Source: Bernardetia sp. MNP-M8 (lineage in GTDB: Bacteria; Bacteroidota; Bacteroidia; Cytophagales; Bernardetiaceae). Taken from it: 64,000 bases of DNA. Shown here piece after piece: positions 29,001-37,387 of this stretch (position 1 is its first letter; every line of letters begins with the position of its first letter). The stretch covers positions 1,736,001-1,800,000 of the forward strand of contig NZ_CP147012.1 of the NCBI RefSeq assembly GCF_037126285.1. The letters run 5' to 3'. The notes under the pieces are model-generated. The model saw only the letters and a list, made by a program, of their open reading frames with translations. It made no database searches and had not been told where the DNA came from. The translations under genes were made by a program, and so were the position numbers.

Positions 29001-30515
29001 GATAATGACGGAAAAAATGAATTTGGACTAACTAAAGAATTTGGTGTAGTAATGTTCAATGATATAGATACAGCAGCTCTCAATGGTGGAAATTTGCAAC
29101 CTATGTGGACATTACCAACGACAGATGAATCAGGCACAACAGGACTTTCTTCTTTTGATTTCTTAGGAACAGGATTTGCAAATCTAGTATATAGAGATGA
29201 AACTAAAGTACGTATATTCCAAGGAGCTAGTGGTACAGTTTACTTTGATTCCGATGTGGCTGGCTTTCCTTCTTGTATAAGTGGTACAGGAATGGAAATC
29301 CCTACTATTGGTGATGTAAATGATGATGGACAAACAGAAATTGTGGCATCTTGTAATGGACGTGTTATAATCTATCAATCTTCTAATATTCCTTGGTTAC
29401 CTTCTCGGGATGTTTGGAATCAAGTAAATTATAATATTACAAATATTGATGGAGATTTGACTGTTCCTGCTACCATCACAACACCAAATTATTTGACAGT
29501 AGCTCCTCCTCTAAATAACTACATGGCGCAGCGTCCACTTAGTAACTCTACAACGCCATTTATTCCTGCTGCTGATATTGTAGCTTTAGTAGATGTAGAT
29601 GATGGTGCAATTGACTTAGGAAACTGTCCTGCTGAAGTAACTTTTACTATTGATATAGAAAATCAAGGAGATGCAGATGTTGTAGTACAGTATCCAATTA
29701 CTTTTTATAGTGGTGATCCTCAAGGCTCTTCTTGGAGTAATCTAAGTACTTTTGCAATCAATGATGGTTTGGCAGTGGGAGAACAGAAAGAGTATACTTA
29801 TTCTTTTCCTTTAACTAGCGACCCTGCACAAGTATATGTCGTTCTGAATGACAATGGAGGTAGTACCCCAGGTGCGCCAGTAGTATTACCAAATACTTCT
29901 GTTGCTGAATGTGAGTACAACAATAACTTCTTAGGACCATATACTATTTCTAGTTGCTTTGATCCTCTACCTATTGAACTTATTCGTTTTGGTGGAGAAG
30001 ATGAAGGAGATAAAGTACAATTAGATTGGGCAACAGCATCAGAAAAAGATAATGCCTATTTTGAAGTTCAGCGTAGTTTTGATGGACAAGATTTTGTAAC
30101 TATTGATGTTATTCAAGGACAAAAATTTTCTACTCAAACAAGAGAATATCAAACCTATGACTATGAAAACTGGACTGGAACAGCTTATTACAGACTCAAA
30201 CAAGTAGATATAGATGGAACTCCAACACTAAGTAATACGATTGTCTTCAAAAGAGATAATAATTTAGAAATCAATATTTATCCAAATCCAATATCTTCTG
30301 GACAAGATTTACATATTGAAGGACTAAATGGAGAATGGAATGCCATTTTGTATGATATGGCAGGAAGAACTATTAAAAATTGGACTATCAGTTTTGATAA
30401 ACAGGTCTATACTACACCATTTCCAATGATAGGAAAGGGAATGTATATTCTTCAATTAGAACCTTTAAATAATCAAGAACAAGGCAAAATAATTGAAAAA
30501 CTAGTAGGAGAATAA
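26070..30515 (+). CDS. Giant secreted LamG/FG-GAP protein with T9SS type A sorting domain
   Basis: I choose ATG 26070 because it gives a clean signal peptide (MNSLYRFKQTYLLSLFGIFL, cut near YAQ); an ATG at 26031 adds 13 residues. The product has 1481 residues. In order: a LamG/concanavalin-like domain ('LQLWQRADA' to 'YLSSKYQG'), a Bacteroidota module with 'HNVVGVGKEVGTNVHLASKS', Fn3-like domains, and a Cys/Asp-rich insert 'NNSLDDDGDGNIDCGDPDC'. A propeller of FG-GAP blades follows ('DVDNDGEREIVVLG', 'DMDNDGDIDAVVSG', 'DVNDDGQTEIVASC'), then a CARDB-like domain and a type A T9SS signal ('IYPNPISSGQDLHI'). It is probably a calcium-dependent surface or secreted protein. Confidence 0.88.
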   Translation: MNSLYRFKQTYLLSLFGIFLSFSLYAQTGPGGVGTNTGAAPLQLWQRADAITPVPADGTATNFIDASGHARHSTNSNGGGNGVRALYQSNIANTFPIVRFNGLNTTAGSQYDDAYSYAARTVFVVYRASSTTQDNGDLAQVWGDYNPSQTQIALDARAGTNLRGFSFDGAGGTQARYAINGANFTGFAANSNTQQWTYNQFQVLSVEFQNTQAMTNQRISTLASNFTTDHRFGGDLAEVIVYDRVLNPAERIVVQNYLSSKYQGAALTQNDFYSHDATTAQPFFHNVVGVGKEVGTNVHLASKSSFVEINAVNTINPNSYLFMGHDNGAIGSYTAINSPAGYERVARTWRADVTGTIGTVTFRIDASQLPGGTACELAIITDGDNNFASGATITPLTQVGASSIYQATLAIPDNVYFTVAQAIGATITLTATANGNSGEVDLVWTNPALANFQEYRVYGGLSNNPTTLLATIPSQATLSTTLTGLTNCSLYYFRLVPVTLTDVESPCEGTDTARPTNGVAPTAMNLTAATPVTSPSTNGQVTLTFDASGDPTIRQIRVYRYRSGDPVPATPSVTFTSGITPTTTQVIVAGILYANSPFATCYRITQVNQCGEESLISGEQCATITVQPEICNNSLDDDGDGNIDCGDPDCAGIDGCPGCIFQITDPGEFQLFQYKVIPVNGNNIGYQTPIFGDVDNDGEREIVVLGDDGIISVLNPRNDALPDVEYEQTGLRRPDGATSLLTMADVDGDGYIEFFYVRNDANSSVVCYQYNYTLPAFELQWESINNPVGERFSNTDRANINLADFNEDGTPEVYVGGTIFNAVTGEWLGYVGAGNPDGDPRDTGQPIFQISNAADVLPDAACADCAGLELLAGNVVYSVNIATKTIAIQRTSPIPLTGGFKDATMSVADMDNDGDIDAVVSGYGRVYVWDIQDTNPATTLLSNVFDLRAYTGASTINGVQGVGGTSPFSGIATINDFDNDGKNEFGLTKEFGVVMFNDIDTAALNGGNLQPMWTLPTTDESGTTGLSSFDFLGTGFANLVYRDETKVRIFQGASGTVYFDSDVAGFPSCISGTGMEIPTIGDVNDDGQTEIVASCNGRVIIYQSSNIPWLPSRDVWNQVNYNITNIDGDLTVPATITTPNYLTVAPPLNNYMAQRPLSNSTTPFIPAADIVALVDVDDGAIDLGNCPAEVTFTIDIENQGDADVVVQYPITFYSGDPQGSSWSNLSTFAINDGLAVGEQKEYTYSFPLTSDPAQVYVVLNDNGGSTPGAPVVLPNTSVAECEYNNNFLGPYTISSCFDPLPIELIRFGGEDEGDKVQLDWATASEKDNAYFEVQRSFDGQDFVTIDVIQGQKFSTQTREYQTYDYENWTGTAYYRLKQVDIDGTPTLSNTIVFKRDNNLEINIYPNPISSGQDLHIEGLNGEWNAILYDMAGRTIKNWTISFDKQVYTTPFPMIGKGMYILQLEPLNNQEQGKIIEKLVGE

Positions 30516-30541
30516 TAATTTATCTTCAACTATTATTTTCA

Positions 30542-30579
30542 AACCTTCATCAAAATAAAAACTTGATGAAGGTTTTTTT
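30542..30579 (+). terminator. Rho-independent terminator
   Basis: ACCTTCATCAA pairs with TTGATGAAGGT and is followed by seven T, shortly after the stop at 30515. Confidence 0.88.
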
Positions 30580-30671
30580 GTAGCAGTCAGTTTCCAAGCT
30601 GTCAGAAATAACAATTTTATTCCAAAATTTCAGTAAATTTGAATAAAAAGAAATTCAAAGGTTACAAGAAA

Positions 30672-30706
30672 TTAACTGGTAACTGCTTACTGATAACTCA
30701 TAACTG
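30672..30706. repeat. Five 7-bp tandem repeats at the asnB start
   Basis: TTAACTG, GTAACTG, CTTACTG, ATAACTC and ATAACTG follow each other without a gap and end three bases before the asnB ATG. Confidence 0.75.
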
Positions 30707-30709
30707 AAC

Positions 30710-32653
30710 ATGTGTGGAATAACAGGAATTTTTGCCTTTAATGAAATTGGTCGTTTTTCGTTAGTGCGTTTGCAGGAAGCAACTGAAAGACTAGAACATC
30801 GTGGACAAGATGCACAACGTTTGTACAATGATTTTTTTGTTGGTTTGGGACATCGTCGTTTGTCTATTTTAGATTTGTCTTCGGCCGCCAATCAACCAAT
30901 GAGTAGTAAAGACGAGCGTTATACGATTGTTTTTAATGGAGAAATTTATAATTTCAAAGAGTTACGAAAAGAATATTTGAGTGATTTAGACAATGTTGAT
31001 TTTGAGACAGAAAGTGATACAGAAGTATTACTTCAACTTTATATTCGTTTTAAAGAAAAATGCCTTGAAAAACTCAATGGTTTTTTTGCCTTTGCAGTTT
31101 ATGATAATCAAGAACAGTCTATTTTTATAGCTCGTGATAGAATTGGAATAAAACCACTTTTGTATTATCACGATGAAGATAAATTTGTCTTTTCTTCTGA
31201 AATGTCGTCTTTAATGGCATATCGTTTTCCTAAAAAGCTAGATTTTGCAAGTCTGCGCTTGTATTTTTCGCTGCATTATATTCCTGCTCCTCATACTATT
31301 TTTGAAAATGTCTTGAAACTTCCTGCTGGACATTATCTCAAAATCAAGAAAAAAGAAGTTATTTTAGAAAAATATTACGAAATTCCGAATAACTACGAAA
31401 CGCAAAACTATAATTCTATTTCGTATGATAACGCACAAAAAGAATTAGTAAGTTTATTAGAGGAGTCTGTAAAAAAACGTTTGATTTCGGATGTTCCGAT
31501 TGGTTCTTTTTTGAGTGGTGGAACAGATTCTTCGGCTATTGTTGCGCTGGCTACTCGCCATACAAAACATCTCAATACATTTTCGATTGGCTACAAAGAC
31601 GAACCTCTTTTTGATGAAACGAGTTACGCCAATTTGGTTGCAAAAAAATTTAATACCAATCATACCGTTTTTACACTTTCGAATACTGATATTTTTGAGG
31701 CTGTTTTTGATATGCTTCCTTTTTTGAGTGAACCTTTTGCAGACTCTTCGGCTATTCCGTTTTATGTTTTGAGCAAACACACCAAACAAACGGCTTCTGT
31801 GGCTCTTTCTGGAGATGGTGGCGATGAGCTTTTTGCAGGTTACAATAAATATTTAGGAGAATATAAAGTCAGAAATGCAGGTTGGAAAGAAAATCTGATA
31901 AAAGGAAATTTAGGACTTTTAGAAAAGCTACCAAAATCAAGAAATTCGTTTTGGGGAAATAAATTCAGACAATTACATCGTTTTGCAAAAGCGGCACAAT
32001 TATCAAAGCAAGAACGTTATTGGTTTTTGAGTAGTTTTATTGATGAACAAAACGTCCAAAATATTTTTCAATCTGATGTTTTTGACTTATCAAATGAAGA
32101 TAACAAATTCCAAAATCGAAAAAATAACTACACAAAATTCATTTCTGATAGCAAAAAAGGCGATATAAACGAAATGCTATATGCTGATATGAATTTACTT
32201 TTGCCAAATGATATGCTTCATAAAGCTGACCAATTTTCTATGGCTCATGCTTTAGAGGTTCGTGTTCCTTTTCTTGATCATAATCTTGTGAACTTTGCTT
32301 TTCAGATTGAAGAACAATACAAAATCAATCCAAAAATTAAGAAACGAATTGTTCAAGATGCATTCAAAAACATTCTTCCTGCCGAACTCTATAATCGTTC
32401 AAAACACGGTTTTGATGTTCCTTTAGCAAAAGGATTTCAAACACTTTTAAAACCACTTGTAGAGCAAAGTTTGGATAGAGATTTTATACAAGAACAAGGC
32501 ATTTTTAGTCCTGCTTATACTGAAAATCTAAAGCAAAAAGTAAAACAAGGAACAGATTACGACCAAAATCATGTTTGGGCATTTATTGTTTTTCAACAAT
32601 GGTGGAAAAAAAATGATATACAAAAGTTTATTGAAGAAGAAGAGGAGTTTTAA
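30710..32653 (+). CDS. asnB: Glutamine-hydrolysing asparagine synthetase
   Basis: The 647-residue protein starts with MCGITGIF, in which Cys2 is the nucleophile of the class II glutaminase domain, and 'LGHRRLSILDLS' and 'FNGEIYN' complete that site. The synthetase domain has the PP-loop 'PIGSFLSGGTDSSAIVAL' (near residues 264-281) and 'ALSGDGGDELFAGYNKY'. It makes asparagine, or amidates a related acid, from aspartate, glutamine and ATP. Some AsnB-like proteins in surface-polysaccharide clusters amidate sugars, but no such cluster is next to this gene. The start codon is fixed by the required Cys2. Confidence 0.93.
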   Translation: MCGITGIFAFNEIGRFSLVRLQEATERLEHRGQDAQRLYNDFFVGLGHRRLSILDLSSAANQPMSSKDERYTIVFNGEIYNFKELRKEYLSDLDNVDFETESDTEVLLQLYIRFKEKCLEKLNGFFAFAVYDNQEQSIFIARDRIGIKPLLYYHDEDKFVFSSEMSSLMAYRFPKKLDFASLRLYFSLHYIPAPHTIFENVLKLPAGHYLKIKKKEVILEKYYEIPNNYETQNYNSISYDNAQKELVSLLEESVKKRLISDVPIGSFLSGGTDSSAIVALATRHTKHLNTFSIGYKDEPLFDETSYANLVAKKFNTNHTVFTLSNTDIFEAVFDMLPFLSEPFADSSAIPFYVLSKHTKQTASVALSGDGGDELFAGYNKYLGEYKVRNAGWKENLIKGNLGLLEKLPKSRNSFWGNKFRQLHRFAKAAQLSKQERYWFLSSFIDEQNVQNIFQSDVFDLSNEDNKFQNRKNNYTKFISDSKKGDINEMLYADMNLLLPNDMLHKADQFSMAHALEVRVPFLDHNLVNFAFQIEEQYKINPKIKKRIVQDAFKNILPAELYNRSKHGFDVPLAKGFQTLLKPLVEQSLDRDFIQEQGIFSPAYTENLKQKVKQGTDYDQNHVWAFIVFQQWWKKNDIQKFIEEEEEF

Positions 32654-32654
32654 A

Positions 32655-32720
32655 ATGTATCACAGACTTCCTAGTCTGTGTATAAAATAATTTTTCAACA
32701 GACTAGGAAGTCTGTCGTAC
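32655..32720. repeat. Double-palindrome repeat unit, copy 1
   Basis: CACAGACTTCCTAGTCTGTG (32661-32680) is itself palindromic, and its reverse complement ACAGACTAGGAAGTCTGT lies at 32698-32715. The outer ends ATGTAT and GTAC partly pair, so the whole 66 bases can form one long hairpin or two small ones. Confidence 0.8.
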
Positions 32721-32745
32721 AATAAAAGATTAATAAAAACCAAAA

Positions 32746-33195
32746 ATGACACTCAACCAAACCTTACGCACACTTTTTGAAAGAGATATACAAAGAGTGA
32801 AACTAGAAATTGAGAGCTACAAAAACGAAGAAAATATGTGGAAATTAGATGGAGAAATCCTCAATTCTGCTGGAAATCTTTGTTTGCATCTTATCGGAAA
32901 TCTAAATCATTTTATTGGTGCAGAAATCGGAAAAACAGGCTATATCAGACAAAGAGAATTAGAGTTTTCTCAAAAAAATATTCCTAAAAAAGAGTTAGTT
33001 GAAAAATTAGAAGAGGTCATCAAAATTGTTGATACTTCAATAAGATCTTTGGGTGAAGAAGAATTACATGCAGAAACTGCTATTCCAAAATTCATAGAAA
33101 AACAAACCAACGCTTTTTTGCTTTTACACTTACACGCTCATCTCAACTACCATTTAGGACAAATCAACTATCATAGACGATTATTAGACAAATAA
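32746..33195 (+). CDS. DinB-like four-helix protein (DUF1572 type)
   Basis: The 149-residue helical protein has metal-binding His positions in the DinB pattern: 'LCLHLIGNLNHFIG' near residues 45-58, and 'LLHLHAHLNYHLGQINYHRR' near the C-terminus. The DinB/YfiT superfamily includes metal-dependent thiol transferases (bacillithiol, mycothiol) and many unassigned members. No cofactor preference can be read here. It is flanked on both sides by palindromic repeats (32655-32720 and 33200-33223). Confidence 0.75.
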   Translation: MTLNQTLRTLFERDIQRVKLEIESYKNEENMWKLDGEILNSAGNLCLHLIGNLNHFIGAEIGKTGYIRQRELEFSQKNIPKKELVEKLEEVIKIVDTSIRSLGEEELHAETAIPKFIEKQTNAFLLLHLHAHLNYHLGQINYHRRLLDK

Positions 33196-33199
33196 AAGG

Positions 33200-33223
33200 G
33201 TATAACAGACTTCCTAGTCTGTG
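33200..33223. repeat. Left half of a palindromic repeat unit
   Basis: GTATAACAGACTTCCTAGTC followed by TGTG matches the left arm of the complete units at 32655 and 34901. The matching right arm lies 783 bases away at 34006, beyond the toxin-antitoxin genes. Confidence 0.75.
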
Positions 33224-33286
33224 TAAAAAACTTTGATTCTTTCTTTATTTTTGATATTTTTAGTTACACCATTAATTAATAATAGT

Positions 33287-33553
33287 ATGTTATCACAATT
33301 AGATTCAAGAAAATATTGGTTAGTACATCAAATTCTGTTGCTTCCAGATGAAAATCTTTTGGAAAAAGTAGAGCTTTTTTGGAAAAATCAAATCAAAACA
33401 CATTCTATCTTAAAGCCTATGCGTAAAGAACTGCGTATTGAAGATTTGATAGAAGAGCAAAATTACCAAGGTTTTGATTATCAGAATTATACTAGATTAT
33501 CAAAAGAGTTAAATATTACTGAACCTATCGAACAATTATTAGCAGATATATGA
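33287..33553 (+). CDS. Putative antitoxin of a PIN-toxin pair
   Basis: I choose ATG 33287; the frame extends upstream to a TTG at 33233, but those residues are hydrophobic and unlike an antitoxin. The 88-residue product is acidic and helical. Its stop overlaps the ATG of the downstream PIN gene (ATGA at 33550-33553), the usual coupling of type II antitoxin-toxin pairs. No DNA-binding motif is obvious, so the antitoxin call rests on size, position and coupling. It is set between two separated halves of a palindromic repeat. Confidence 0.65.
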   Translation: MLSQLDSRKYWLVHQILLLPDENLLEKVELFWKNQIKTHSILKPMRKELRIEDLIEEQNYQGFDYQNYTRLSKELNITEPIEQLLADI

Positions 33554-33990
33554 ATTACGTACTAGACACAAATATTATTTTGCTTTCTATGTGAAGTGAA
33601 GAGTTTAAAGAGTATATTTATCAAGATTTTTTGAAAGATAATACAGCAATTATATGTGTAGTTACAGAAGGAGAAATATATTCTTTAGCTACTAGAAATG
33701 GTTGGGGAGAAAGAAAAATAAAGTTATTAGATGAATTGCTAGAAAATTATATAGTTGCAGATATTCATTCAAAAGATGTTACCAAAATGTATGCTCAAAT
33801 AGATGCTTTTAGTCAAGGTAGATTAAAAACAATGCAAAGTAATTTTTCAGCTCGCAATATGAGCAAGAATGATATTTGGATAGCTGCTGTTTCAACTATA
33901 TTAGATGCCATACTTATTACTACTGATAATGATTTTGACCATTTAGACCCCAATTTTTTGAAATGTATCAAAGTTAAATCCAATTTATAA
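33550..33990 (+). pseudogene. VapC-like PIN-domain toxin with an in-frame TGA
   Basis: Read through one stop, the frame encodes 146 residues with all PIN-domain acidic positions: the start 'MNYVLDTNII' (Asp6), 'TEGEIYSLA', 'MSKNDIWIAA' and 'LITTDNDFDHL'. Such proteins are Mg-dependent RNases, usually toxins. Codon 15 is TGA (33592-33594), and the frame continues undisturbed after it. A restart at the TTG at 33631 would lose the first catalytic Asp. So the toxin is probably dead, unless the stop is a sequence error or is read through. The antitoxin gene overlaps its start by 4 bases. Confidence 0.75.
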
Positions 33991-34005
33991 GATTCTATTA
34001 TCCCA

Positions 34006-34028
34006 ACAGAATAGGAAGTCTGTTATAC
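34006..34028. repeat. Right half of a palindromic repeat unit
   Basis: ACAGAATAGGAAGTCTGTTA followed by TAC matches the right arm of the complete units (ACAGACTGGGAAGTCTGTCA in the copy at 34944). Confidence 0.75.
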
Positions 34029-34038
34029 TGAATATCAA

Positions 34039-34899
34039 ATGAAATTTTATATTTTATCAATTCTATTATTTTTATTTCTCTTTTCTTGTAATCAAAAACC
34101 TGTTGTTGATAATGAAAAGCCTTATTTTATAGAAGGACAGATAAAACCAAAAGAACATATTATTACAACCAATAACTCTTTCAATTTTGGTAATTATAAT
34201 GATGTGCAACTTGATTCTATTTTTTGTTTGTCCTTAGATTCAATGTTAGATTTTTTGAATGTTACAGCATTTGAAAAAGATACAGTTGTAGAAAATTATT
34301 TTACAAATGCTATGTTTGTACAAGCACAAGCTGAATTTCCAGAATTTGTAATTTTAGATAGTAAGCATTTAGATTTAATGGATTCGATAGATTTTTGGGA
34401 ATGTCCAACATACATTTATGTAAAAAAGGATAATAAATTAGAACTCTCTACTACAATAGTTACAAGCTCTAGAAGTTGGTTTGGTGCAGAAATTTATAGA
34501 CGAGATATGGATTTTGATGGTAAATTAGATTTGATTATTTCACGTCCTTTTTATATGGCTAGTAGAGATATTGCAACTTACCATATTTTTATTAAACAAG
34601 ATTTGAATAAAAATACAACAGCTTTTTCGACAAGAGAAGAAAAACTATTGGTTAATAATGGCAATAAAACTGTAACTTCATTTACTCACGGAGGTGCTTA
34701 TGGAATTTATGCAAAAACTATAAATAAATGGAAAGGGGATAATTTAGTTGAAATAAGGAGATTACAACGAACTTATGGAACAGAAACAGAAGATGACTTT
34801 GTAGAAGAATTCACAATCAAAAATGGCAAAGAAGTAAAAATCAAAAGTCAAAAAATGTCATTTGAAGAAGCAGAAAAATACTTTGAAGAATATCAATAA
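34039..34899 (+). CDS. Lipoprotein of unknown function
   Basis: The 286-residue protein has a lipoprotein signal 'LFLFLFSCNQK' with Cys at residue 17. The mature part has a segment 'RRDMDFDGKLDLIISRPFYM' (near residues 155-175) that resembles a single FG-GAP-like calcium loop, followed by beta-rich sequence. I do not recognise the family. It is flanked on both sides by palindromic repeats and has no obvious operon partner. Confidence 0.65.
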   Translation: MKFYILSILLFLFLFSCNQKPVVDNEKPYFIEGQIKPKEHIITTNNSFNFGNYNDVQLDSIFCLSLDSMLDFLNVTAFEKDTVVENYFTNAMFVQAQAEFPEFVILDSKHLDLMDSIDFWECPTYIYVKKDNKLELSTTIVTSSRSWFGAEIYRRDMDFDGKLDLIISRPFYMASRDIATYHIFIKQDLNKNTTAFSTREEKLLVNNGNKTVTSFTHGGAYGIYAKTINKWKGDNLVEIRRLQRTYGTETEDDFVEEFTIKNGKEVKIKSQKMSFEEAEKYFEEYQ

Positions 34900-34900
34900 A

Positions 34901-34968
34901 ATGTATAACAGACTTCCTAGTCTGTTAAAAATATATTACACCAACAGACTGGGAAGTCTGTCATACAT
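34901..34968. repeat. Double-palindrome repeat unit, copy 2 (complete)
   Basis: ATGTATAACAGACTTCCTAG plus TCTGT (34901-34925) is matched by its reverse complement at 34944-34968, ending CATACAT. The pairing is nearly perfect over 25 bases, and each arm contains its own palindrome. Confidence 0.85.
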
Positions 34969-34980
34969 ATTTTACACAAA

Positions 34981-36279
34981 ATGAAATTTAAACTCACACT
35001 ATTTACAGTTTTATTAGCAATTATTTGTATTTCAAATACAGTTTTTGCTCAAAATACAGAAACCTATTATGATGATATGTCTTTCAAAACGGAAGATTTT
35101 ATCTATGATCCATATATCAAAACGGTTCGGCTTTATCCAAATCAACAACCTTCACAGGCTGCTCAATTAGAGCAGCCAATTATACCACTTTCACAGCAAA
35201 CTCCGTTACTTCTCACTTTTGATGAGTTGGCAAGTGATGCACGAGTATATAAAGCTCAAATTATTCGTTGTGAATCGGATTGGACTGAAAGCAGTCTTCC
35301 AGCTATGGAATATTTGAATGTCTATAATGATTTTTTAATACGTGATTATGATTTTTCTATCAATACGAAAGTGCCTTTTGTGCATTATAAATTTCAAATC
35401 CCAAAAGTAAAAATTTCAGGGAATTATGTAGTAAAAGTATTTTATCAAGATGAAGAAAACCTAATTCTGACAAAACGATTTATGGTTTTTGAGGAAAAAA
35501 CAAGTATTGGTTTTGAGCAAATTCCATCTGTGGGTGGAGAAAATTCTCTTATCTATCAACAGTTCAAACTTTCAGTAAATTATACAGGTGTGAAAGGTGT
35601 AGTAAACCCAAATACACAATTTGAAGTAGTTGTAAGGCAAAATTATCGTTGGGGAAATGCGATTTATGACTTGAAACCTACTTTTGTAAAAGACTTTCAA
35701 AAAACATTAGAGTTTAGTTCTCTAACCGAATCTCAGCGTTTTTTGGGGAGTAATGAATTTAGATTATTTGATATTCGAACACAAAGAAAATTTGGTTGGG
35801 GAGTAGATAGTGTGCGTTATCAAAAAAATAGCGACCACGTTTTCCTTCAAAAAGAAAAATCAAGAGCAAATCTAGCTTATGGAACTCGCTTAGAAGATTT
35901 CAATGGACAATTTTATATAGAAAACAGCCAAAGAGCAGAGCAATCTGAAACAGAAGCTGATTATGCGTATGTAAATTTTGTATTGAAATCTCAAAAATTA
36001 GATAACAATGTGTATATAATTGGAGGCTTGACAGATTGGAGAATAAATCCACTCTTCAAGATGAATTACGTGAATAAAGGTGGATATTATACAGCAGAAG
36101 TTTTATTGAAACAAGGAATTTATAATTATTTCTACACAACTGTAAATGACAAAAAAGAAATAGATTATTCACCTTTAGAAAACAATTATAGACAAACTGA
36201 AAATGCGTATGATGTTTTGATTTATTACCGTCCGATGAGTAGCAGAACAGATTATTTGGTGGGGTATCGTAAGATTTGA
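34981..36279 (+). CDS. Type IX secretion system plug-like protein (DUF5103)
   Basis: The 432-residue protein has a signal peptide ending near 'TVFAQN'. It carries the DUF5103 pattern: 'YDPYIKTVRLYPNQ' near residue 40, 'PLLLTFDELASDARVYKAQI' near residue 78, 'CESDWTESSLP' and 'VHYKFQIPKVKISGNYVVKV'. In Flavobacterium, a DUF5103 protein called Plug binds the SprA translocon of T9SS on its periplasmic side and keeps the idle pore closed. The same role is likely here given the T9SS substrates in this window. The C-terminal part 'NNVYIIGGLTDWRINPLFKM' looks like an E-set domain. Confidence 0.82.
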   Translation: MKFKLTLFTVLLAIICISNTVFAQNTETYYDDMSFKTEDFIYDPYIKTVRLYPNQQPSQAAQLEQPIIPLSQQTPLLLTFDELASDARVYKAQIIRCESDWTESSLPAMEYLNVYNDFLIRDYDFSINTKVPFVHYKFQIPKVKISGNYVVKVFYQDEENLILTKRFMVFEEKTSIGFEQIPSVGGENSLIYQQFKLSVNYTGVKGVVNPNTQFEVVVRQNYRWGNAIYDLKPTFVKDFQKTLEFSSLTESQRFLGSNEFRLFDIRTQRKFGWGVDSVRYQKNSDHVFLQKEKSRANLAYGTRLEDFNGQFYIENSQRAEQSETEADYAYVNFVLKSQKLDNNVYIIGGLTDWRINPLFKMNYVNKGGYYTAEVLLKQGIYNYFYTTVNDKKEIDYSPLENNYRQTENAYDVLIYYRPMSSRTDYLVGYRKI

Positions 36280-36393
36280 GAAATCAAATAAAAAATTGCT
36301 TCTACTTACAAAATCTATTATCTTACACAAAAATTAACCAATAATATAACTATAAAACAAAAAAATAATTTATATACTTAACTTAATATAGCT

Positions 36394-37305
36394 ATGGAAA
36401 ACGAAAAACCAACCTACGCACATCCTATGATGCGTGAAGATGCACTCAAAGGAAAAACTATTGTTATTACAGGTGGTGGAACAGGTTTAGGTCGTTCGAT
36501 GGGAACATATTTTTTAAAATTAGGAGCTAACCTTGTCATTACAAGCCGTAAATTAGATGTTTTGGAAGCAACAGCTAAGGAAATGGAAGAAGAAACAGGT
36601 GGAACTGTACTTCCTTTAGCGTGTGATGTACGTGATTACGACCAAATCGAAAAAATGCTTAAAGATTCTGTTGAAAGATTTGGAAGTGTTGATGGTCTTC
36701 TCAATAATGCAGCAGGAAATTTTATCAGTCCAACAGAAAGATTATCGCATCGTGCTTATGATACAATTGTTGATATTGTTTTGAAAGGAACATATTATTG
36801 TACCCTTGCTTTCGGAAAATACTGGATTGAATCAGGAAAGGCTGATAATTATGCTAACCCTAAGACAGTTTTGAGTATCGTAACTACGTATGCTGAGACA
36901 GGTTCAGGTTATGTTGTTCCTTCGGCTACTTCTAAAGCTGGTGTAGTGGCTCTTACTAAGTCTTTGGCTGTAGAATGGGCAAAATATGGCATTCGTTTCA
37001 ATGGTATTGCTCCAGGGGCATTTCCTACAAAAGGAGCTTGGGAACGCTTGATGCCAAAAAATTTACAAGACAAATTTGATATTAAAAAGCGTGTTCCTGC
37101 CAAACGAGTAGGTGACCATCAAGAATTGGCTAACCTTGCAGCTTATCTTATCTCTGATTATTCATCTTATATCAATGGTCAGATTATTACGATTGATGGA
37201 GGCGAAGTAGCACAAGGTTCGGGACAGTTTTCTATGTTAGAACACGTTCCTCAAGAAATGTGGGATATGGTAGAACAAATGACTCGTAGCGCAAAAAGTA
37301 GTTAA
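36394..37305 (+). CDS. SDR-family 2,4-dienoyl-CoA reductase-like oxidoreductase
   Basis: The 303-residue protein has the SDR cofactor loop 'TIVITGGGTGLGRSMGTYF' (near residues 22-40), 'LLNNAAGNFISPTERLS', and the late motif 'PGAFPTKGAWERLMP' typical of the 2,4-dienoyl-CoA reductase (DECR) branch. As in that branch, the usual YxxxK catalytic Tyr is replaced: the region reads 'SATSKAGVVALTKSLAVEWA', with the Lys kept. It probably reduces unsaturated acyl-CoA with NADPH during fatty acid degradation. It is transcribed alone or with the isochorismatase-like gene 82 bases downstream. Confidence 0.85.
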   Translation: MENEKPTYAHPMMREDALKGKTIVITGGGTGLGRSMGTYFLKLGANLVITSRKLDVLEATAKEMEEETGGTVLPLACDVRDYDQIEKMLKDSVERFGSVDGLLNNAAGNFISPTERLSHRAYDTIVDIVLKGTYYCTLAFGKYWIESGKADNYANPKTVLSIVTTYAETGSGYVVPSATSKAGVVALTKSLAVEWAKYGIRFNGIAPGAFPTKGAWERLMPKNLQDKFDIKKRVPAKRVGDHQELANLAAYLISDYSSYINGQIITIDGGEVAQGSGQFSMLEHVPQEMWDMVEQMTRSAKSS

Positions 37306-37312
37306 TTAAATC

Positions 37313-37387
37313 AATTACGAATTATTAAAATTACGAATTACGAATAAGAAATATCATTCGTAATTCGTAATTGAAAATTAAAAAAAC
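37313..37387. repeat. Inverted heptamer repeats forming a 16-bp hairpin
   Basis: ATTACGAATTACGAAT (37330-37345) is perfectly complementary to ATTCGTAATTCGTAAT (37356-37371). Both arms are built of 7-bp repeats (AATTACG; ATTCGTA), and the right arm continues as ATTGAAA, ATTAAAA up to the ATG at 37388. Confidence 0.8.

Noticed and set aside
33233-33286. Extension of the antitoxin to a TTG start
   Set aside because: The added residues are hydrophobic and the ATG at 33287 is a better start.
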